From: Paracoccaceae bacterium
GTDB lineage: Bacteria > Pseudomonadota > Alphaproteobacteria > Rhodobacterales > Rhodobacteraceae
DNA: 64,000 nucleotides
Direction of reading: 5' to 3'
Assembly (NCBI GenBank): GCA_902606585.1
Contig: CACLGX010000001.1
Location: 109,364 to 173,363, forward strand
Every line of letters begins with the position of its first letter. The stretch's first letter is position 1. The translations under genes and the position numbers were made by a program. This document shows positions 49,340 to 61,523 of this stretch, piece by piece. The notes beneath the pieces were generated by a model that saw only the letters and a program-made list of their open reading frames with translations, searched no databases and had not been told where the DNA came from.

Positions 49340-50878
49340 ATGAGTATCCAAGCATCTGAAATATCTTCAATTCTAAAAGATCAGATCAAAAACTTTGGGC
49401 AAGAAGCCGAGGTTGCGGAAGTTGGTCGAGTATTATCTGTGGGGGACGGAATTGCCCGGGTATATGGTCTTGATAATGTTCAGGCTGGGGAAATGGTTGA
49501 GTTTCCTGGTGGAATACAAGGCATGGCTCTGAACTTAGAGGCTGACAATGTTGGCGTTGTTATATTTGGTTCCGACAGAGATATCAAAGAAGGTGATGTG
49601 GTTAAAAGAACAAACTCAATTGTTGATGTGCCTGTTGGTCCAGGTCTGTTGGGTCGAGTGGTTGATGGTTTAGGTAATCCACTCGATGGCAAAGGACATA
49701 TTAAATCAAAAGATAGAAGTGTGGCAGATGTTAAAGCGCCAGGAATTATACCTCGGAAATCTGTTCACGAGCCAATGGCTACTGGACTGAAATCAGTTGA
49801 TGCCATGATCCCAATAGGAAGGGGTCAGCGCGAGCTTATCATTGGTGATAGGCAAACCGGCAAAACTGCCGTGGCTTTGGATACAATACTTAACCAAAAG
49901 TCCTACAATGACGCCGCTGGAAATGACGATAGTAAGAAATTGTACTGCGTATATGTGGCCGTTGGCCAAAAAAGATCTACTGTGGCTCAGTTGGTCAAAA
50001 AGTTGGAAGAAAGTGGAGCAATTGAGTATTCTATCGTTGTTGCGGCCACTGCATCTGATCCAGCTCCAATGCAGTTTCTTGCCCCTTACGCGGCCACATC
50101 GATGGCGGAGTTTTTTAGAGATAATGGGAAGCATGCGTTAATAATATATGATGATTTGTCAAAACAAGCTGTTGCGTATCGTCAAATGTCATTGCTATTG
50201 CGTCGACCACCTGGCCGTGAAGCCTATCCTGGAGACGTGTTTTATCTCCACTCTAGATTGCTGGAAAGATCTGCAAAACTGGGTGATGATCACGGAAACG
50301 GGTCGCTAACCGCTCTTCCAATAATTGAAACTCAGGGTGGTGATGTATCCGCATTTATACCAACAAATGTGATTTCAATTACTGATGGTCAAATATTCTT
50401 GGAAACAGAGCTCTTCTATCAGGGTATACGGCCAGCAGTCAACACCGGCCTTTCAGTTTCCCGAGTGGGCTCATCTGCTCAAACAGATTCTATGAAATCT
50501 GTAGCTGGACCTGTAAAGCTTTCATTGGCTCAGTATAGAGAAATGGCAGCTTTTGCCCAGTTTGGATCTGATTTAGATGCGGCCACACAACAGTTGCTTA
50601 ATAGGGGCGCTAGACTGACTGAACTAATGAAGCAGCCACAGTATTCTCCATTAACAAATGCAGAGATTGTTTGCCTTATTTTCGCGGGCACAAATGGTTA
50701 TTTAGATAAAATAGATGTTTCAGAAGTTGGACGTTTTGAGTCCGGCTTGCTGGCTAACTTGAGAGGCAAGCATTCTGATTTGTTAGAATATATTACAAAA
50801 GAAGATCCTAAGATTAAAGGTGATGCTGCTGAAAAAATAAGCTCTGTTTTAGACGAGTTTGCGGCAGATTTTGCATAA
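49340..50878 (+). CDS. atpA: F1 ATP synthase alpha subunit
   Basis: [37 protein letters not shown]. Confidence 0.99.
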   Translation: MSIQASEISSILKDQIKNFGQEAEVAEVGRVLSVGDGIARVYGLDNVQAGEMVEFPGGIQGMALNLEADNVGVVIFGSDRDIKEGDVVKRTNSIVDVPVGPGLLGRVVDGLGNPLDGKGHIKSKDRSVADVKAPGIIPRKSVHEPMATGLKSVDAMIPIGRGQRELIIGDRQTGKTAVALDTILNQKSYNDAAGNDDSKKLYCVYVAVGQKRSTVAQLVKKLEESGAIEYSIVVAATASDPAPMQFLAPYAATSMAEFFRDNGKHALIIYDDLSKQAVAYRQMSLLLRRPPGREAYPGDVFYLHSRLLERSAKLGDDHGNGSLTALPIIETQGGDVSAFIPTNVISITDGQIFLETELFYQGIRPAVNTGLSVSRVGSSAQTDSMKSVAGPVKLSLAQYREMAAFAQFGSDLDAATQQLLNRGARLTELMKQPQYSPLTNAEIVCLIFAGTNGYLDKIDVSEVGRFESGLLANLRGKHSDLLEYITKEDPKIKGDAAEKISSVLDEFAADFA

Positions 50879-50890
50879 GGAATATCTGAA

Positions 50891-51766
50891 GTGCCAAATC
50901 TTAAGGATCTAAAAAATAGGATTGAAAGCGTAAAAAATACGCGAAAAATCACCAAAGCCATGCAAATGGTTGCGGCAGCCAAACTAAGGCGGGCTCAAGA
51001 CGCCGCAGAGGCTTCCAGACCTTATTCCGAGCGATTTAACAGCGTACTTGCCTCTTTGACAGCTTCTGTGGGGAGCTCGGATAGTGCACCTCTTCTTCTT
51101 CGTGGAACGGGAAAACAGGATGTTCACTTGTTAATTGTTATGACCGCAGAACGTGGTTTATGTGGAGGTTTTAACTCCAACATAGCAAAGCTGGCTCGGA
51201 GCCATGCCGCCAAATTAAAAGAAGATGGTAAGCAGTTGAAAATTGTTACGGTTGGAAAGAAAGGCCGAGATGCTCTTAAAAGAGATTTGGGAGAGTATTT
51301 CATTGAGCACGTGGACTTAAGTGAGTTTAAATCCATAAAATATGTAAATGCACAGGCGATTGCTAAGGCTTTGTTAGCTCGTTTTGATGATAGTGAATAC
51401 GATGTAGCAACAATTTTTTATTCGAAATTTGTAAATGTTGTTACTCAAATTCCAACCGCTCAACAAATAATCCCTGCAATCTTCGACGACCAATCATTGG
51501 CATCAGACCAAATAGTTTACGATTATGAGCCGGATGAAGAAACAATACTCGCTGACTTACTTCCACGCGGCGTTGCGACGCAGATATTTGCTGCGTTATT
51601 GGAAAATGGTGCATCTGAGCAGGGCGCTCGGATGTCGGCAATGGATAACGCAACGCGCAATGCGGGCGATATGATAGACAAGCTTACTATTGAATTTAAT
51701 AGATCTCGTCAGGCTGTTATTACTAACGAGTTAATTGAAATTATTTCAGGCGCTGAAGCGCTCTAA
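50891..51766 (+). CDS. atpG: F1 ATP synthase gamma subunit
   Basis: [46 protein letters not shown]-terminal [23 protein letters not shown]. Confidence 0.98.
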   Translation: MPNLKDLKNRIESVKNTRKITKAMQMVAAAKLRRAQDAAEASRPYSERFNSVLASLTASVGSSDSAPLLLRGTGKQDVHLLIVMTAERGLCGGFNSNIAKLARSHAAKLKEDGKQLKIVTVGKKGRDALKRDLGEYFIEHVDLSEFKSIKYVNAQAIAKALLARFDDSEYDVATIFYSKFVNVVTQIPTAQQIIPAIFDDQSLASDQIVYDYEPDEETILADLLPRGVATQIFAALLENGASEQGARMSAMDNATRNAGDMIDKLTIEFNRSRQAVITNELIEIISGAEAL

Positions 51767-51783
51767 GAATTGGAGAGAGATAA

Positions 51784-53208
<1,425 letters not shown>

Positions 53209-53218
53209 GGAAAGTTAA

Positions 53219-53644
53219 ATGTCAAGTACAATGCAGTTTGATTTAGTAAGCCCCGAGCGGAGACTAGCCTCCGTAGATGTTTCTGCGGTCCTAATACCTG
53301 GTGCCGATGGAGACCTTACGGCTATGCCGGGGCACGCTCCTGTTATCACAAACCTTCGACCCGGTATTTTAAAAGTTGAAGCACCGTCAGGAAATAAAGA
53401 TTATGTTGTAACTGGTGGCTTCGCTGAAATAGGTGAGGGGCTTTCAGTTTTGGCAGAAAGAGCATTGCCATTAGATGAATTATCTCAGGATGCTTTTGAT
53501 GAGATTCTTGAAGAAGCCAAGTCCATGTACAAGCGAGTTGAAGTAGATTTCCAAAATCAACCTGGTCCTGTAGATGATGCTGCAAAATTATTGTCAGATA
53601 TGGTGGCGATGGGTGAACAGATAGGCTTGAACGCTAATAAATAA
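53219..53644 (+). CDS. atpC: F1 ATP synthase epsilon subunit
   Basis: [46 protein letters not shown]. Confidence 0.95.
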   Translation: MSSTMQFDLVSPERRLASVDVSAVLIPGADGDLTAMPGHAPVITNLRPGILKVEAPSGNKDYVVTGGFAEIGEGLSVLAERALPLDELSQDAFDEILEEAKSMYKRVEVDFQNQPGPVDDAAKLLSDMVAMGEQIGLNANK

Positions 53645-53647
53645 ATC

Positions 53648-53666
53648 TAAAAAACTTAGTTTTTTA
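53648..53666. terminator. A/T-only stem-loop between convergent atpC and holA (possible bidirectional terminator)
   Basis: T AAAAAAC-TTA-GTTTTTT A, perfect inverted repeat overlapping the holA stop. Confidence 0.45.
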
Positions 53667-54681
53667 AAAGCATGGCTATTCTAATAAGGTGTCTTTCTAC
53701 CAACGCCATCTGTGGCGCCCGTTGATCAGCAGAGCGTAGTTTCAAATCAGTTGCAGTTAAAATTTTAATTGCATTTTTGATTTTAACTGGCCCCCATTTT
53801 TGGGCCTGATTTATTAGCTTCTCCTTTCGTGGTCCATAAATGGGAGGTCGAAGAGCCGCAGCTCCCACGCTGACCCCATTAGGGTTAGAAATTATTGAAA
53901 ATAATGCTTTAAAATGCCTTGTGGCTGCAATTACAAGGGTTACTGGCAGAACACCCTGTGACCTTAATCGGCCTAGTATTTGACTAACCTTAAACTCGTT
54001 ACCGGCCAAAATAACATTTAAAACTTCATCTATAGCGGCCTCATTCGAGGCTGGAGTGCAGTTAATTACATCTTGGTATGTAACAGGGGTTTCGTCGTTG
54101 AGTTTATAAAGTGCCAATTTGTTAACACTTTGTTTAAAATCCCCAGGTTTTAACTCCGATGCGATTGTTACTAGCTGGTTTAAAATCTCTTGTGTAATGT
54201 TTTGCAGGCCAGACTCTGCAATTATTTTTTCGACCTCAAATTTATTCATTGGATTATCGTATATCGGTACAGAAAATATATTTTTTTTCTGCTCAAAAAA
54301 TTTCCTAAGGTTTGATGTCGGTTTTAATGAACCAGCAGTCACGACTATAGTGGCATCACCATCTTGCCATGCGTCAATAGCTGTTATTATCGTGTCAGCG
54401 ACCGTTTCATTGGCCTCTTCGAGTAAGAGGGCCCGCTCGCCTGGGAAGAAGCCTTGCGCCTTGCACAAATCAATTGCCTGCTCAGGTGCTTTTTTCAAGT
54501 TTTCTCGGGAAATTCGAGTTAATCTCATTTCTTCTTCGGCATTGGGTCCCAAAAGAGACCTGATAAACTGCTGCCTTTTGTCGGAGACCCGCATCAAGTC
54601 GTTTCCGTAAATCAAGACACCTGTAATTCCTTTTGGAGGTGATTTGAAAAATGAAGTGATATCTCGATTTGTAAGTTTCAT
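53656..54681 (-). CDS. holA: DNA polymerase III delta subunit
   Basis: VLIYGNDLMRVSDKRQQFIRSLLG...ALLLEEAN...GDFKQSVNKLALYK; holA-lptE-leuS order. Confidence 0.92.
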   Translation of the reverse strand: MKLTNRDITSFFKSPPKGITGVLIYGNDLMRVSDKRQQFIRSLLGPNAEEEMRLTRISRENLKKAPEQAIDLCKAQGFFPGERALLLEEANETVADTIITAIDAWQDGDATIVVTAGSLKPTSNLRKFFEQKKNIFSVPIYDNPMNKFEVEKIIAESGLQNITQEILNQLVTIASELKPGDFKQSVNKLALYKLNDETPVTYQDVINCTPASNEAAIDEVLNVILAGNEFKVSQILGRLRSQGVLPVTLVIAATRHFKALFSIISNPNGVSVGAAALRPPIYGPRKEKLINQAQKWGPVKIKNAIKILTATDLKLRSADQRAPQMALVERHLIRIAMLLKN

Positions 54682-55157
54682 GAAGCTTTTTCAACAATGA
54701 TTAGAGATATTCTGTCTGCAACTTTATCAGCTAATAGGACCATAAGTTGTTTATTTATAGTCCTTTCAGCGTTTAAAACAGCGGCTGTAGATCCAAAATT
54801 AGAATAGCTCAAATACATTCTTTCATTATCGGATAAGAGTTCAACCCCACTTTCCGTATCTTTCAAACTGAAGGCAACAGAACCAGAAATTTCTACACGA
54901 TGTACTGTGCCATCAAAATTCAATCCGCTGTCTTTTTTAGACGTCGTTATTGCATAGGTTAAAGTATACTCGCCATTACTTTTACTGAAACGGTCTATTA
55001 AATGTGAATAAAAGATAAAGTCGTTTTGGTTATTAGGTTCTTGGATGCTAATTTTTCCGACGAAATTATAAACGTTTTGGTTATTATATAGTGGTGAATA
55101 GCCACAAGCGGAAATCAGGAATAATGTAACAAAAATTATTTTTCTAAATGACCACAT
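54678..55157 (-). CDS. lptE: LPS assembly lipoprotein LptE
   Basis: Lipobox-like [14 protein letters not shown]; located between leuS and holA. Confidence 0.85.
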   Translation of the reverse strand: MWSFRKIIFVTLFLISACGYSPLYNNQNVYNFVGKISIQEPNNQNDFIFYSHLIDRFSKSNGEYTLTYAITTSKKDSGLNFDGTVHRVEISGSVAFSLKDTESGVELLSDNERMYLSYSNFGSTAAVLNAERTINKQLMVLLADKVADRISLIIVEKAS

Positions 55158-57702
55158 TAACTATTCTACCTGGCACTACTACTACCTTTTTGGGGCTTGC
55201 GCCATTTATTGCTCTTTGTACAGTTTCTTGTGCAAGCGCTAAAATTTCAATTTCAGAAGGTTCCAAATCCTTTTGCACTTCTATCTGGCCTCTTAGTTTT
55301 CCGTTTACCTGTATTGGCATTGTTATGGTATCATCACTCAGCAAGTTTTCGTCAACCGTTGGCCAAGGTTCTCGCGAAACCAAGTTTTTTTCTCCTAGTT
55401 TTTCCCAGATTTCTTCTGATAGATGTGGTGTCATAGGCGACATTAACTGGGCAAGAGTTTTGGCTGCTGAAAGCTTAGCTTCTGTCCCGGCCTTTGATTT
55501 TGCCAAACTGTTTGTAAAGCTATAAAGCCTGGCTATAGCGGCATTAAAACCAAAACTTTCAATGGCTTGAGTTACATCGTGAGTTGTTTTGTGCATTTCT
55601 TTTGACAGGGTCTCATCGTCACTATTTGAAGAAATGTCACTTTTGATAATTTCGTCAATGACACGATAAACTCTTGATAAATGCTTATTCGCGGCTTCAG
55701 CGCCAGAGGCAGTCCACTCAACGTCTCGTTCAGGTGGGCTATCTGATAAGACAAACCACCTTGCAGTATCAGCTCCGAATGCATCTACTATATTGACAGG
55801 GTCGACAACATTATTTTTAGATTTTGACATTTTTGCTGAGGGTATAATGGTTACTTCTTTGCCGTCTTTAATTAAGTAAGCTTTGCCCTCACGTAACTCC
55901 ACTTCTTCCGGATAATGGAATAAATCTCGGCCGTCAGATCCTATGCTTTTATATATTGCGTGGGTTACCATGCCTTGGGTAAATAGTGCTTCGAATGGTT
56001 CTTTCGCTGTTTTGGGTAAATGTCCGGTAATTTGCATGGCACGTGCAAAGAACCTTGAATACAGCAGATGCAAAATGGCGTGTTCAACCCCACCTATGTA
56101 TTGGTCTACATTCATCCAATAGCTGACGTCTTCTTTCGAAGTTGGTTTTTCCGACTTGGGTGAAGTGAAGCGGGCAAAATACCATGAACTATCTACAAAA
56201 GTATCCATAGTATCTGTTTCGCGTAAGGCTGGACCGCCACAGGAAGGACACTCGCATTTTCGCCAGGTAGGGTGACGGTCTAGGGGATTGCCTGGAACAT
56301 CAAATGTCACATCATCTGGAAGAGTAATAGGTAAATTTTCCTTTTTTTCGGGAACTACTCCACAATTACCACAGTGTACAACAGGAATCGGGCAGCCCCA
56401 ATATCTTTGGCGACTTAGACCCCAGTCCCGCAATCTGAAGTTAGTAATACTCTTTCCCCAGTCATTTTCTTCAGCCAAATCAATTGTTTTGTCGATTGCC
56501 TCCTGCCCACTGGCAACATCAATGTCTGTAAAATGATTTATCCACTGCACTGTTTCTGTCTTTGGAGGCACGAAGGCCGTTTCTTTTACTGGGGAACTGT
56601 TTTCTAATCCATAAAATGTGTCAATTACTGGTAACTTATATTTTCGCGCAAAATCTAGATCACGTTGATCGTGCGCTGGGCAGGCAAAGATGGCACCAGT
56701 TCCGTATTCCATTAAAATAAAGTTAGCAATCCAGACTGGTAATTCCCAATCAGGGTCAAGCGGATGCCTAACACGCAAACCCGTATCAACCCCTTTTTTT
56801 TCGGCTTTTTCCATATCTGCTTCTGATGTGCTCATTTGACGGCATTCTTTATTGAAAGCAGATATCTCTTCACTTTGTTTTTCTAATTCTTTTGCCAGAG
56901 GATGATCCGCAGATATTCCTACAAAAGATGCTCCCATTAGGGTATCAGGCCTAGTAGTGTAGACTTTTATTCTTGAATAATTTTTTAAAGAATTTTTGAT
57001 TTCAAAATCGAACTCCAAACCTTTTGACTGGCCTATCCAATTTGACTGCATCAGTTTCACTTTCGCGGGCCAATTATCCAAAGCATCTATGGCGTCTAAC
57101 AGCTCCTCTGAGAAATCGGAAATTTTAAAAAACCATTGCGTGAGTTCTTTACGTTCAACAATTGCTCCTGAACGCCATCCCCGTCCATTTTCAACCTGCT
57201 CGTTAGCCAAGACGGTCATGTCCACAGGGTCCCAATTTACGACAGCATTTTTACGATAAACAAGGCCTGCATCTAAGAAATCAAGGAATAATTCTTGCTG
57301 TTTTCCATAGTATTCTGGATCGCAAGTGGCAAACTCTCGCGTCCAATCCAGTGTCCAACCCATGGGGCGCATTTGAGATTTCATCACCTCAATATTGTTA
57401 TATGTCCATTCTTTTGGATGACCTCCCGACGCCATAGCCGCATTTTCCGCAGGCATCCCAAAAGCATCCCAGCCCATCGGATGCAAAACATTGTGTCCAG
57501 TACTCATTTTATAACGCGCAATAACATCCCCCATTGTGTAATTTCTCACATGCCCCATATGCAGGCGGCCTGAGGGATAAGGAAACATCTCTAATACATA
57601 ATATTTGGGTTTGCTATGGTCGGTTTGTGCTTGGAAAACCTTTTGTTCGGCCCATTTTTCCTGCCATTTTTTTTCTATTTCCTTTGGGCTGTAGCCTGAC
57701 AT
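55144..57702 (-). CDS. leuS: Leucyl-tRNA synthetase
   Basis: [18 protein letters not shown] (HIGH), [12 protein letters not shown] (KMSKS). Confidence 0.99.
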   Translation of the reverse strand: MSGYSPKEIEKKWQEKWAEQKVFQAQTDHSKPKYYVLEMFPYPSGRLHMGHVRNYTMGDVIARYKMSTGHNVLHPMGWDAFGMPAENAAMASGGHPKEWTYNNIEVMKSQMRPMGWTLDWTREFATCDPEYYGKQQELFLDFLDAGLVYRKNAVVNWDPVDMTVLANEQVENGRGWRSGAIVERKELTQWFFKISDFSEELLDAIDALDNWPAKVKLMQSNWIGQSKGLEFDFEIKNSLKNYSRIKVYTTRPDTLMGASFVGISADHPLAKELEKQSEEISAFNKECRQMSTSEADMEKAEKKGVDTGLRVRHPLDPDWELPVWIANFILMEYGTGAIFACPAHDQRDLDFARKYKLPVIDTFYGLENSSPVKETAFVPPKTETVQWINHFTDIDVASGQEAIDKTIDLAEENDWGKSITNFRLRDWGLSRQRYWGCPIPVVHCGNCGVVPEKKENLPITLPDDVTFDVPGNPLDRHPTWRKCECPSCGGPALRETDTMDTFVDSSWYFARFTSPKSEKPTSKEDVSYWMNVDQYIGGVEHAILHLLYSRFFARAMQITGHLPKTAKEPFEALFTQGMVTHAIYKSIGSDGRDLFHYPEEVELREGKAYLIKDGKEVTIIPSAKMSKSKNNVVDPVNIVDAFGADTARWFVLSDSPPERDVEWTASGAEAANKHLSRVYRVIDEIIKSDISSNSDDETLSKEMHKTTHDVTQAIESFGFNAAIARLYSFTNSLAKSKAGTEAKLSAAKTLAQLMSPMTPHLSEEIWEKLGEKNLVSREPWPTVDENLLSDDTITMPIQVNGKLRGQIEVQKDLEPSEIEILALAQETVQRAINGASPKKVVVVPGRIVNVVI

Positions 57703-57998
57703 CCTGAAAATCCTGTTATTTTTTGTCTGTGTTAAGTTGTATTCAATTGAACGTCCAGATTATATTAAGCCATTTGCGCAAAATAACAGGTATATCACTT
57801 AGGATTATACCATTTGTAAATTTCTTTGGGACACAAAATATTTTGTTTATGCGTGGTCGTAAATCTTAATATTTTATGCGCTGTTTAAAAATTCGAAGAA
57901 TTTGTGAGTGTTGCAAACTTGCATCACTTGGGCATTTTATGCTTCTAAAAGCTGAAATTCATTGCAAAAAGCGTAATTTATGTGGGACATACTGCGCA

Positions 57999-58027
57999 AC
58001 TCTCGTGGTGAGAGTAGTTAATTAACT
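57999..58027 (+). promoter_or_regulatory. Structured element in porin 5' leader
   Basis: ACTCTC-GTGGT-GAGAGT hairpin (57999-58015) directly followed by palindrome AGTTAATTAACT (58016-58027), then GAGGAAATAAAATG. Confidence 0.5.
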
Positions 58028-58039
58028 CGAGGAAATAAA

Positions 58040-58981
58040 ATGAAAAAAGTTCTTCTTACTTCTACAGCGTTGGTAATGACTGCCGGCGTAGCAGCTGCAG
58101 AGATGTCAATGTCCGCAGGTGCAACACTAACCTATGGTAACTTTGGTACAGGTGACTTCCGTTCAAACGGAGCAGCTGGGGCGACTGCACCAGACGCAGC
58201 TTGGTCTAGCGAAGCCGATCTTGACATTGCTGGTTCAGGCGGCGGTGGAACAGTAACTTACTCGGCAACTCTTGAACTGGACGAATCTGGCCAAGATGCT
58301 GGTGCATTCACAATTTCATCAGGTGGTTTGACCTTTGTGTATGACGAAAACGACATTGGTGGTCTAACCGTAGCAGGCGCTGACGGCGAAGACGATAACA
58401 CTGGTGACTATAGCGTTTCATACACAGCAGGTGGTCTTTCAGCAAGTTATGAAACAGACACAACAAGCGAAGACACATTGATCAATCTAGGTTACGCTAT
58501 GGGCGACCTAACTATTGGTCTTGAGTTGAGCGAGAATGACAATGCACAGGGCGGTGACGCAACAGCGACAACGTCTGTTGGATACGTAATGGGCGATGCA
58601 ACAATCAGCTTGGAAGCCGACGACGCTGACGATTGGGATGCTTCTGTAGCATACGTGTCAGGCAACACTACAATGACTGTCGCCGCTGACGAAGAATCAA
58701 TTTACTCAGTAGCTCTCGCATATGCAGCTGGTGATATGACATTTACAGCTCGTCAAGAATTTGGCGGAACTGCAGATGCAGATAGTGAAACAGAATTTGG
58801 TATCACTTATGCATCTGGTGACCTATCATTTGGATTTAAGTATGATTCAGGCGATGAAGGCGATTATGGTGACGAAGCGGAAACTGTAGTTACCATGGGA
58901 TATGTTGTAGATGGTGCTACTATCGAAGCAAAAGGCAACGACCAGGACGAAGTTGAAGTTAGCGTAGCTTTCAGCTTCTAA
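58040..58981 (+). CDS. Outer-membrane porin (Rhodobacter-type)
   Basis: Signal peptide MKKVLLTSTALVMTAGVAAAE, repeated beta-strand pattern, acidic loops, terminal aromatic SVAFSF. Confidence 0.9.
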   Translation: MKKVLLTSTALVMTAGVAAAEMSMSAGATLTYGNFGTGDFRSNGAAGATAPDAAWSSEADLDIAGSGGGGTVTYSATLELDESGQDAGAFTISSGGLTFVYDENDIGGLTVAGADGEDDNTGDYSVSYTAGGLSASYETDTTSEDTLINLGYAMGDLTIGLELSENDNAQGGDATATTSVGYVMGDATISLEADDADDWDASVAYVSGNTTMTVAADEESIYSVALAYAAGDMTFTARQEFGGTADADSETEFGITYASGDLSFGFKYDSGDEGDYGDEAETVVTMGYVVDGATIEAKGNDQDEVEVSVAFSF

Positions 58982-59004
58982 TAGTTAATCATATGTATTA
59001 GAAG

Positions 59005-59033
59005 AGGGTGGCCTTTCGGTCACCCTTTTTTTT
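59005..59033 (+). terminator. Rho-independent terminator of the porin gene
   Basis: GGGTGGCC-ttTC-GGTCACCC type stem followed by T8. Confidence 0.85.
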
Positions 59034-59042
59034 GGAGTTCAA

Positions 59043-59702
59043 ATGAGCCTAGTAGATATAAAAGAAAAGATACTCGCTGCCGAGAAAAAACATAACAGGG
59101 CTGTAGGAGGTACAACTTTAATTGCTGTTTCGAAAGTGCAACCATTAGAGCGAGTTGAAATTGCTTTGAAAGAGGGTCATCGTATTTTTGGAGAAAATCG
59201 GGTTCAAGAGGCTCAATCAAAATGGCCTCTTTTTAAAGAGCAATATGATAATGTTGAGTTGCATCTAATAGGCCCTCTGCAAACAAATAAAACCAGAGTT
59301 GCGATGGAGATTGCAGACAGTATTCATACTGTTGATCGACATAAACTAGCCAGAAGTTTGGCGAGGCTGACCCAAGAGTTGGGTAAGTGTCCAAAACTTT
59401 TTGTGCAAGTCAATACAGGAGATGAAGAGCAAAAATCTGGCATCTCACCCAATGAAGCTGAAAATTTTGTAAAGGAATGTCTGAGTATGGATCTTCCCGT
59501 TAAAGGGTTAATGTGTATTCCTCCAATAAATGAGGAAGCGAGCCTCCATTTCGCACTCCTAAAAAAAATCTCTGAAAATTGTGGCTTGGCACAGCTCTCG
59601 ATGGGAATGTCTGATGATTTTGAAAAAGCAATTAGTTTTGGAGCAACCCATATCCGAGTCGGCTCGGCCATCTTTGGTGAGCGTTTAAAGTCTCCGGAAT
59701 AA
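59043..59702 (+). CDS. YggS-family PLP homeostasis protein
   Basis: TTLIAVSKVQPLERVEIALKEGHRIFGENRVQEAQSKW; HLIGPLQTNKTR; LSMGMSDDFEKAISFGATHIRVGSAIFG. Confidence 0.95.
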   Translation: MSLVDIKEKILAAEKKHNRAVGGTTLIAVSKVQPLERVEIALKEGHRIFGENRVQEAQSKWPLFKEQYDNVELHLIGPLQTNKTRVAMEIADSIHTVDRHKLARSLARLTQELGKCPKLFVQVNTGDEEQKSGISPNEAENFVKECLSMDLPVKGLMCIPPINEEASLHFALLKKISENCGLAQLSMGMSDDFEKAISFGATHIRVGSAIFGERLKSPE

Positions 59703-60180
59703 TAAGACGGCTTCCAAAATCAATAAATTTGGCAACCCGTAAAAGATTATTTTTACTTAGTGCTATGCACCCCTCAGTGGGACAAACTTTTTTCCTCCAA
59801 CTATGAATAAAAATGGCAGATCCTCTGCCCTTCACAGCATATGGCCAATTCCAATTCGTGATTATCAATAAATCATATAGAGTATCAGACCTGAAAAGTC
59901 GCTCGTGTTTAAACAAACTGGTAGAAGTACCCATCAAATTATAATTAGGGTCTTCTATGTCATCAGACCAAATATCACGGGGTCGGATTGGTAGTGCCCA
60001 TCTGCGTGGTCGTGCTAGTCTATCAGGCCGGTAAAGAATGCCCACTATTTCATGCTTACCGACTGGTGATTTCCCATCGCCTTCACGTTTGAGATTTGAG
60101 ACACCGTTTTTTCCCACTGTACATGGAAACACATTATTTCCAACCCTTAACCCCGTGGGCGTAAGTATTAAATCTTTCAC
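59632..60180 (-). CDS. L,D-transpeptidase family (YkuD) protein
   Basis: AIFIHSWRKKVCPTEGCIALSKNNL catalytic Cys region; GKNGVSNLKREGDGKSPVGKHEIVGILYRPDR. Confidence 0.88.
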   Translation of the reverse strand: MKDLILTPTGLRVGNNVFPCTVGKNGVSNLKREGDGKSPVGKHEIVGILYRPDRLARPRRWALPIRPRDIWSDDIEDPNYNLMGTSTSLFKHERLFRSDTLYDLLIITNWNWPYAVKGRGSAIFIHSWRKKVCPTEGCIALSKNNLLRVAKFIDFGSRLIIPETLNAHQRWPSRLGYGLLQN

Positions 60181-61274
60181 ATCAAGTGGCCTGATTTTAT
60201 AGCTTTTGTTTTCAAATATCGTAGGTTATTTTTATTTTGGCCTACCTTCAGAGGAACCCGTTTCGCTACAGAAACGCCGTATTTTTCCATAGTAGAAATT
60301 TTGGAAGGATTATTTGTAATCAATTGGATATTGGTAATCCGCATTTCTTTCAAAATAGTAGCACCGAGTTGGAAATCGCGTTCATCATCTTCAAAACCTA
60401 AACGATGGTTGGCCTCTACTGTGTCAAAGCCCTGATTTTGGAGAGAGTAGGCCCTAATTTTATTGGCTAATCCAATACCTCTCCCTTCTTGATTGAGGTA
60501 TATAAGAAACCCACCACCCTTGTCATTAATCATTTTTGTAGCTGCATGTAGCTGAGGCCCACAATCACACTTCAAACTACCAAGGACATCCCCAGTGAAA
60601 CACGCAGAATGGATACGGACTAAAGTAGGTTGATCTCGGTCAATTTTACCAATCTCCACAGCATAGTGCTCCTCCCCACTTATATTTGGTCTAAATATAT
60701 GAAATTGAGCTTTCTCAGCTCTTGCTGTTGGAACTTCCGCTGTAATAGCATCTGCTATGCCTTTCGGGCTTATAGCCATTTCCAATAACTGCTCTGTTTT
60801 GAGATAGGACAGCTTGTGAGTTTCAGCAAAATTTTCACCATTAGCAACTTGGGAGATAATAGCTGCCGGTAAGAGTTGGGCTGATTTTAATACAATTATA
60901 GCTTCATTTTCAATTTCAAGGGACATTCCTCTAATGATCTTGAAAGGACCTTTCAATGGATTTTTCAGATCAAGCATTGGATCCGCTATTGCTTTTATTG
61001 AACTGGGTGTAAATTTTTCACCTAGTTCAATTCTAACAAAACTTCCGTCATAAATTGGGCATTTCAATGTTTGAGCTCTTCTAGCAGTAATTAAAATAAA
61101 CGAATTTATATCAATTAGGCGCAGTTCATTGAGCCTTGTCTGGTTTAAAACTTCTATTGGTGTCACGACAGCATCAATTTTTTTTCCGGCCAAAACAATT
61201 GGAATACCCAGGCGCAAGTCCGCGCGCGCGCGCATCAAAATTTCTTGACTAGTAAATTTAAATATATTTTTCAA
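60177..61274 (-). CDS. ribA: GTP cyclohydrolase II with N-terminal extension
   Basis: VRIHSACFTGDVLGSLKCDCGPQLHAA; YLNQEGRGIGLANKIRAYSLQ; likely internal ATG at about 61235 (MRARADLRLG). Confidence 0.92.
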   Translation of the reverse strand: MKNIFKFTSQEILMRARADLRLGIPIVLAGKKIDAVVTPIEVLNQTRLNELRLIDINSFILITARRAQTLKCPIYDGSFVRIELGEKFTPSSIKAIADPMLDLKNPLKGPFKIIRGMSLEIENEAIIVLKSAQLLPAAIISQVANGENFAETHKLSYLKTEQLLEMAISPKGIADAITAEVPTARAEKAQFHIFRPNISGEEHYAVEIGKIDRDQPTLVRIHSACFTGDVLGSLKCDCGPQLHAATKMINDKGGGFLIYLNQEGRGIGLANKIRAYSLQNQGFDTVEANHRLGFEDDERDFQLGATILKEMRITNIQLITNNPSKISTMEKYGVSVAKRVPLKVGQNKNNLRYLKTKAIKSGHLM

Positions 61275-61523
61275 TTCGACCCTGTTTCTATGCGAGTTTA
61301 TACAGTTGTTTATAGTCCAATGGCTTAATTATTCCGTAAGATTAAAAAAAGTAAAACTACCTAAAAATATTGACCCTCAATGATTAAAATACAATTAAGT
61401 GAGGTTTAAACAGATCTTACAAAAAAAATAGCAGTAAAGGTAGCTCTCTTTATTCTATTCTTTTTAGTTAATTCAATGCTAACTGTTATATCATTGAGGA
61501 CTATTAAACTGACTGTATGAAAA

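Noticed and set aside
54119-54610. 163-aa plus-strand ORF antisense to holA
   Set aside because: Shadow ORF of holA, no domain signature.
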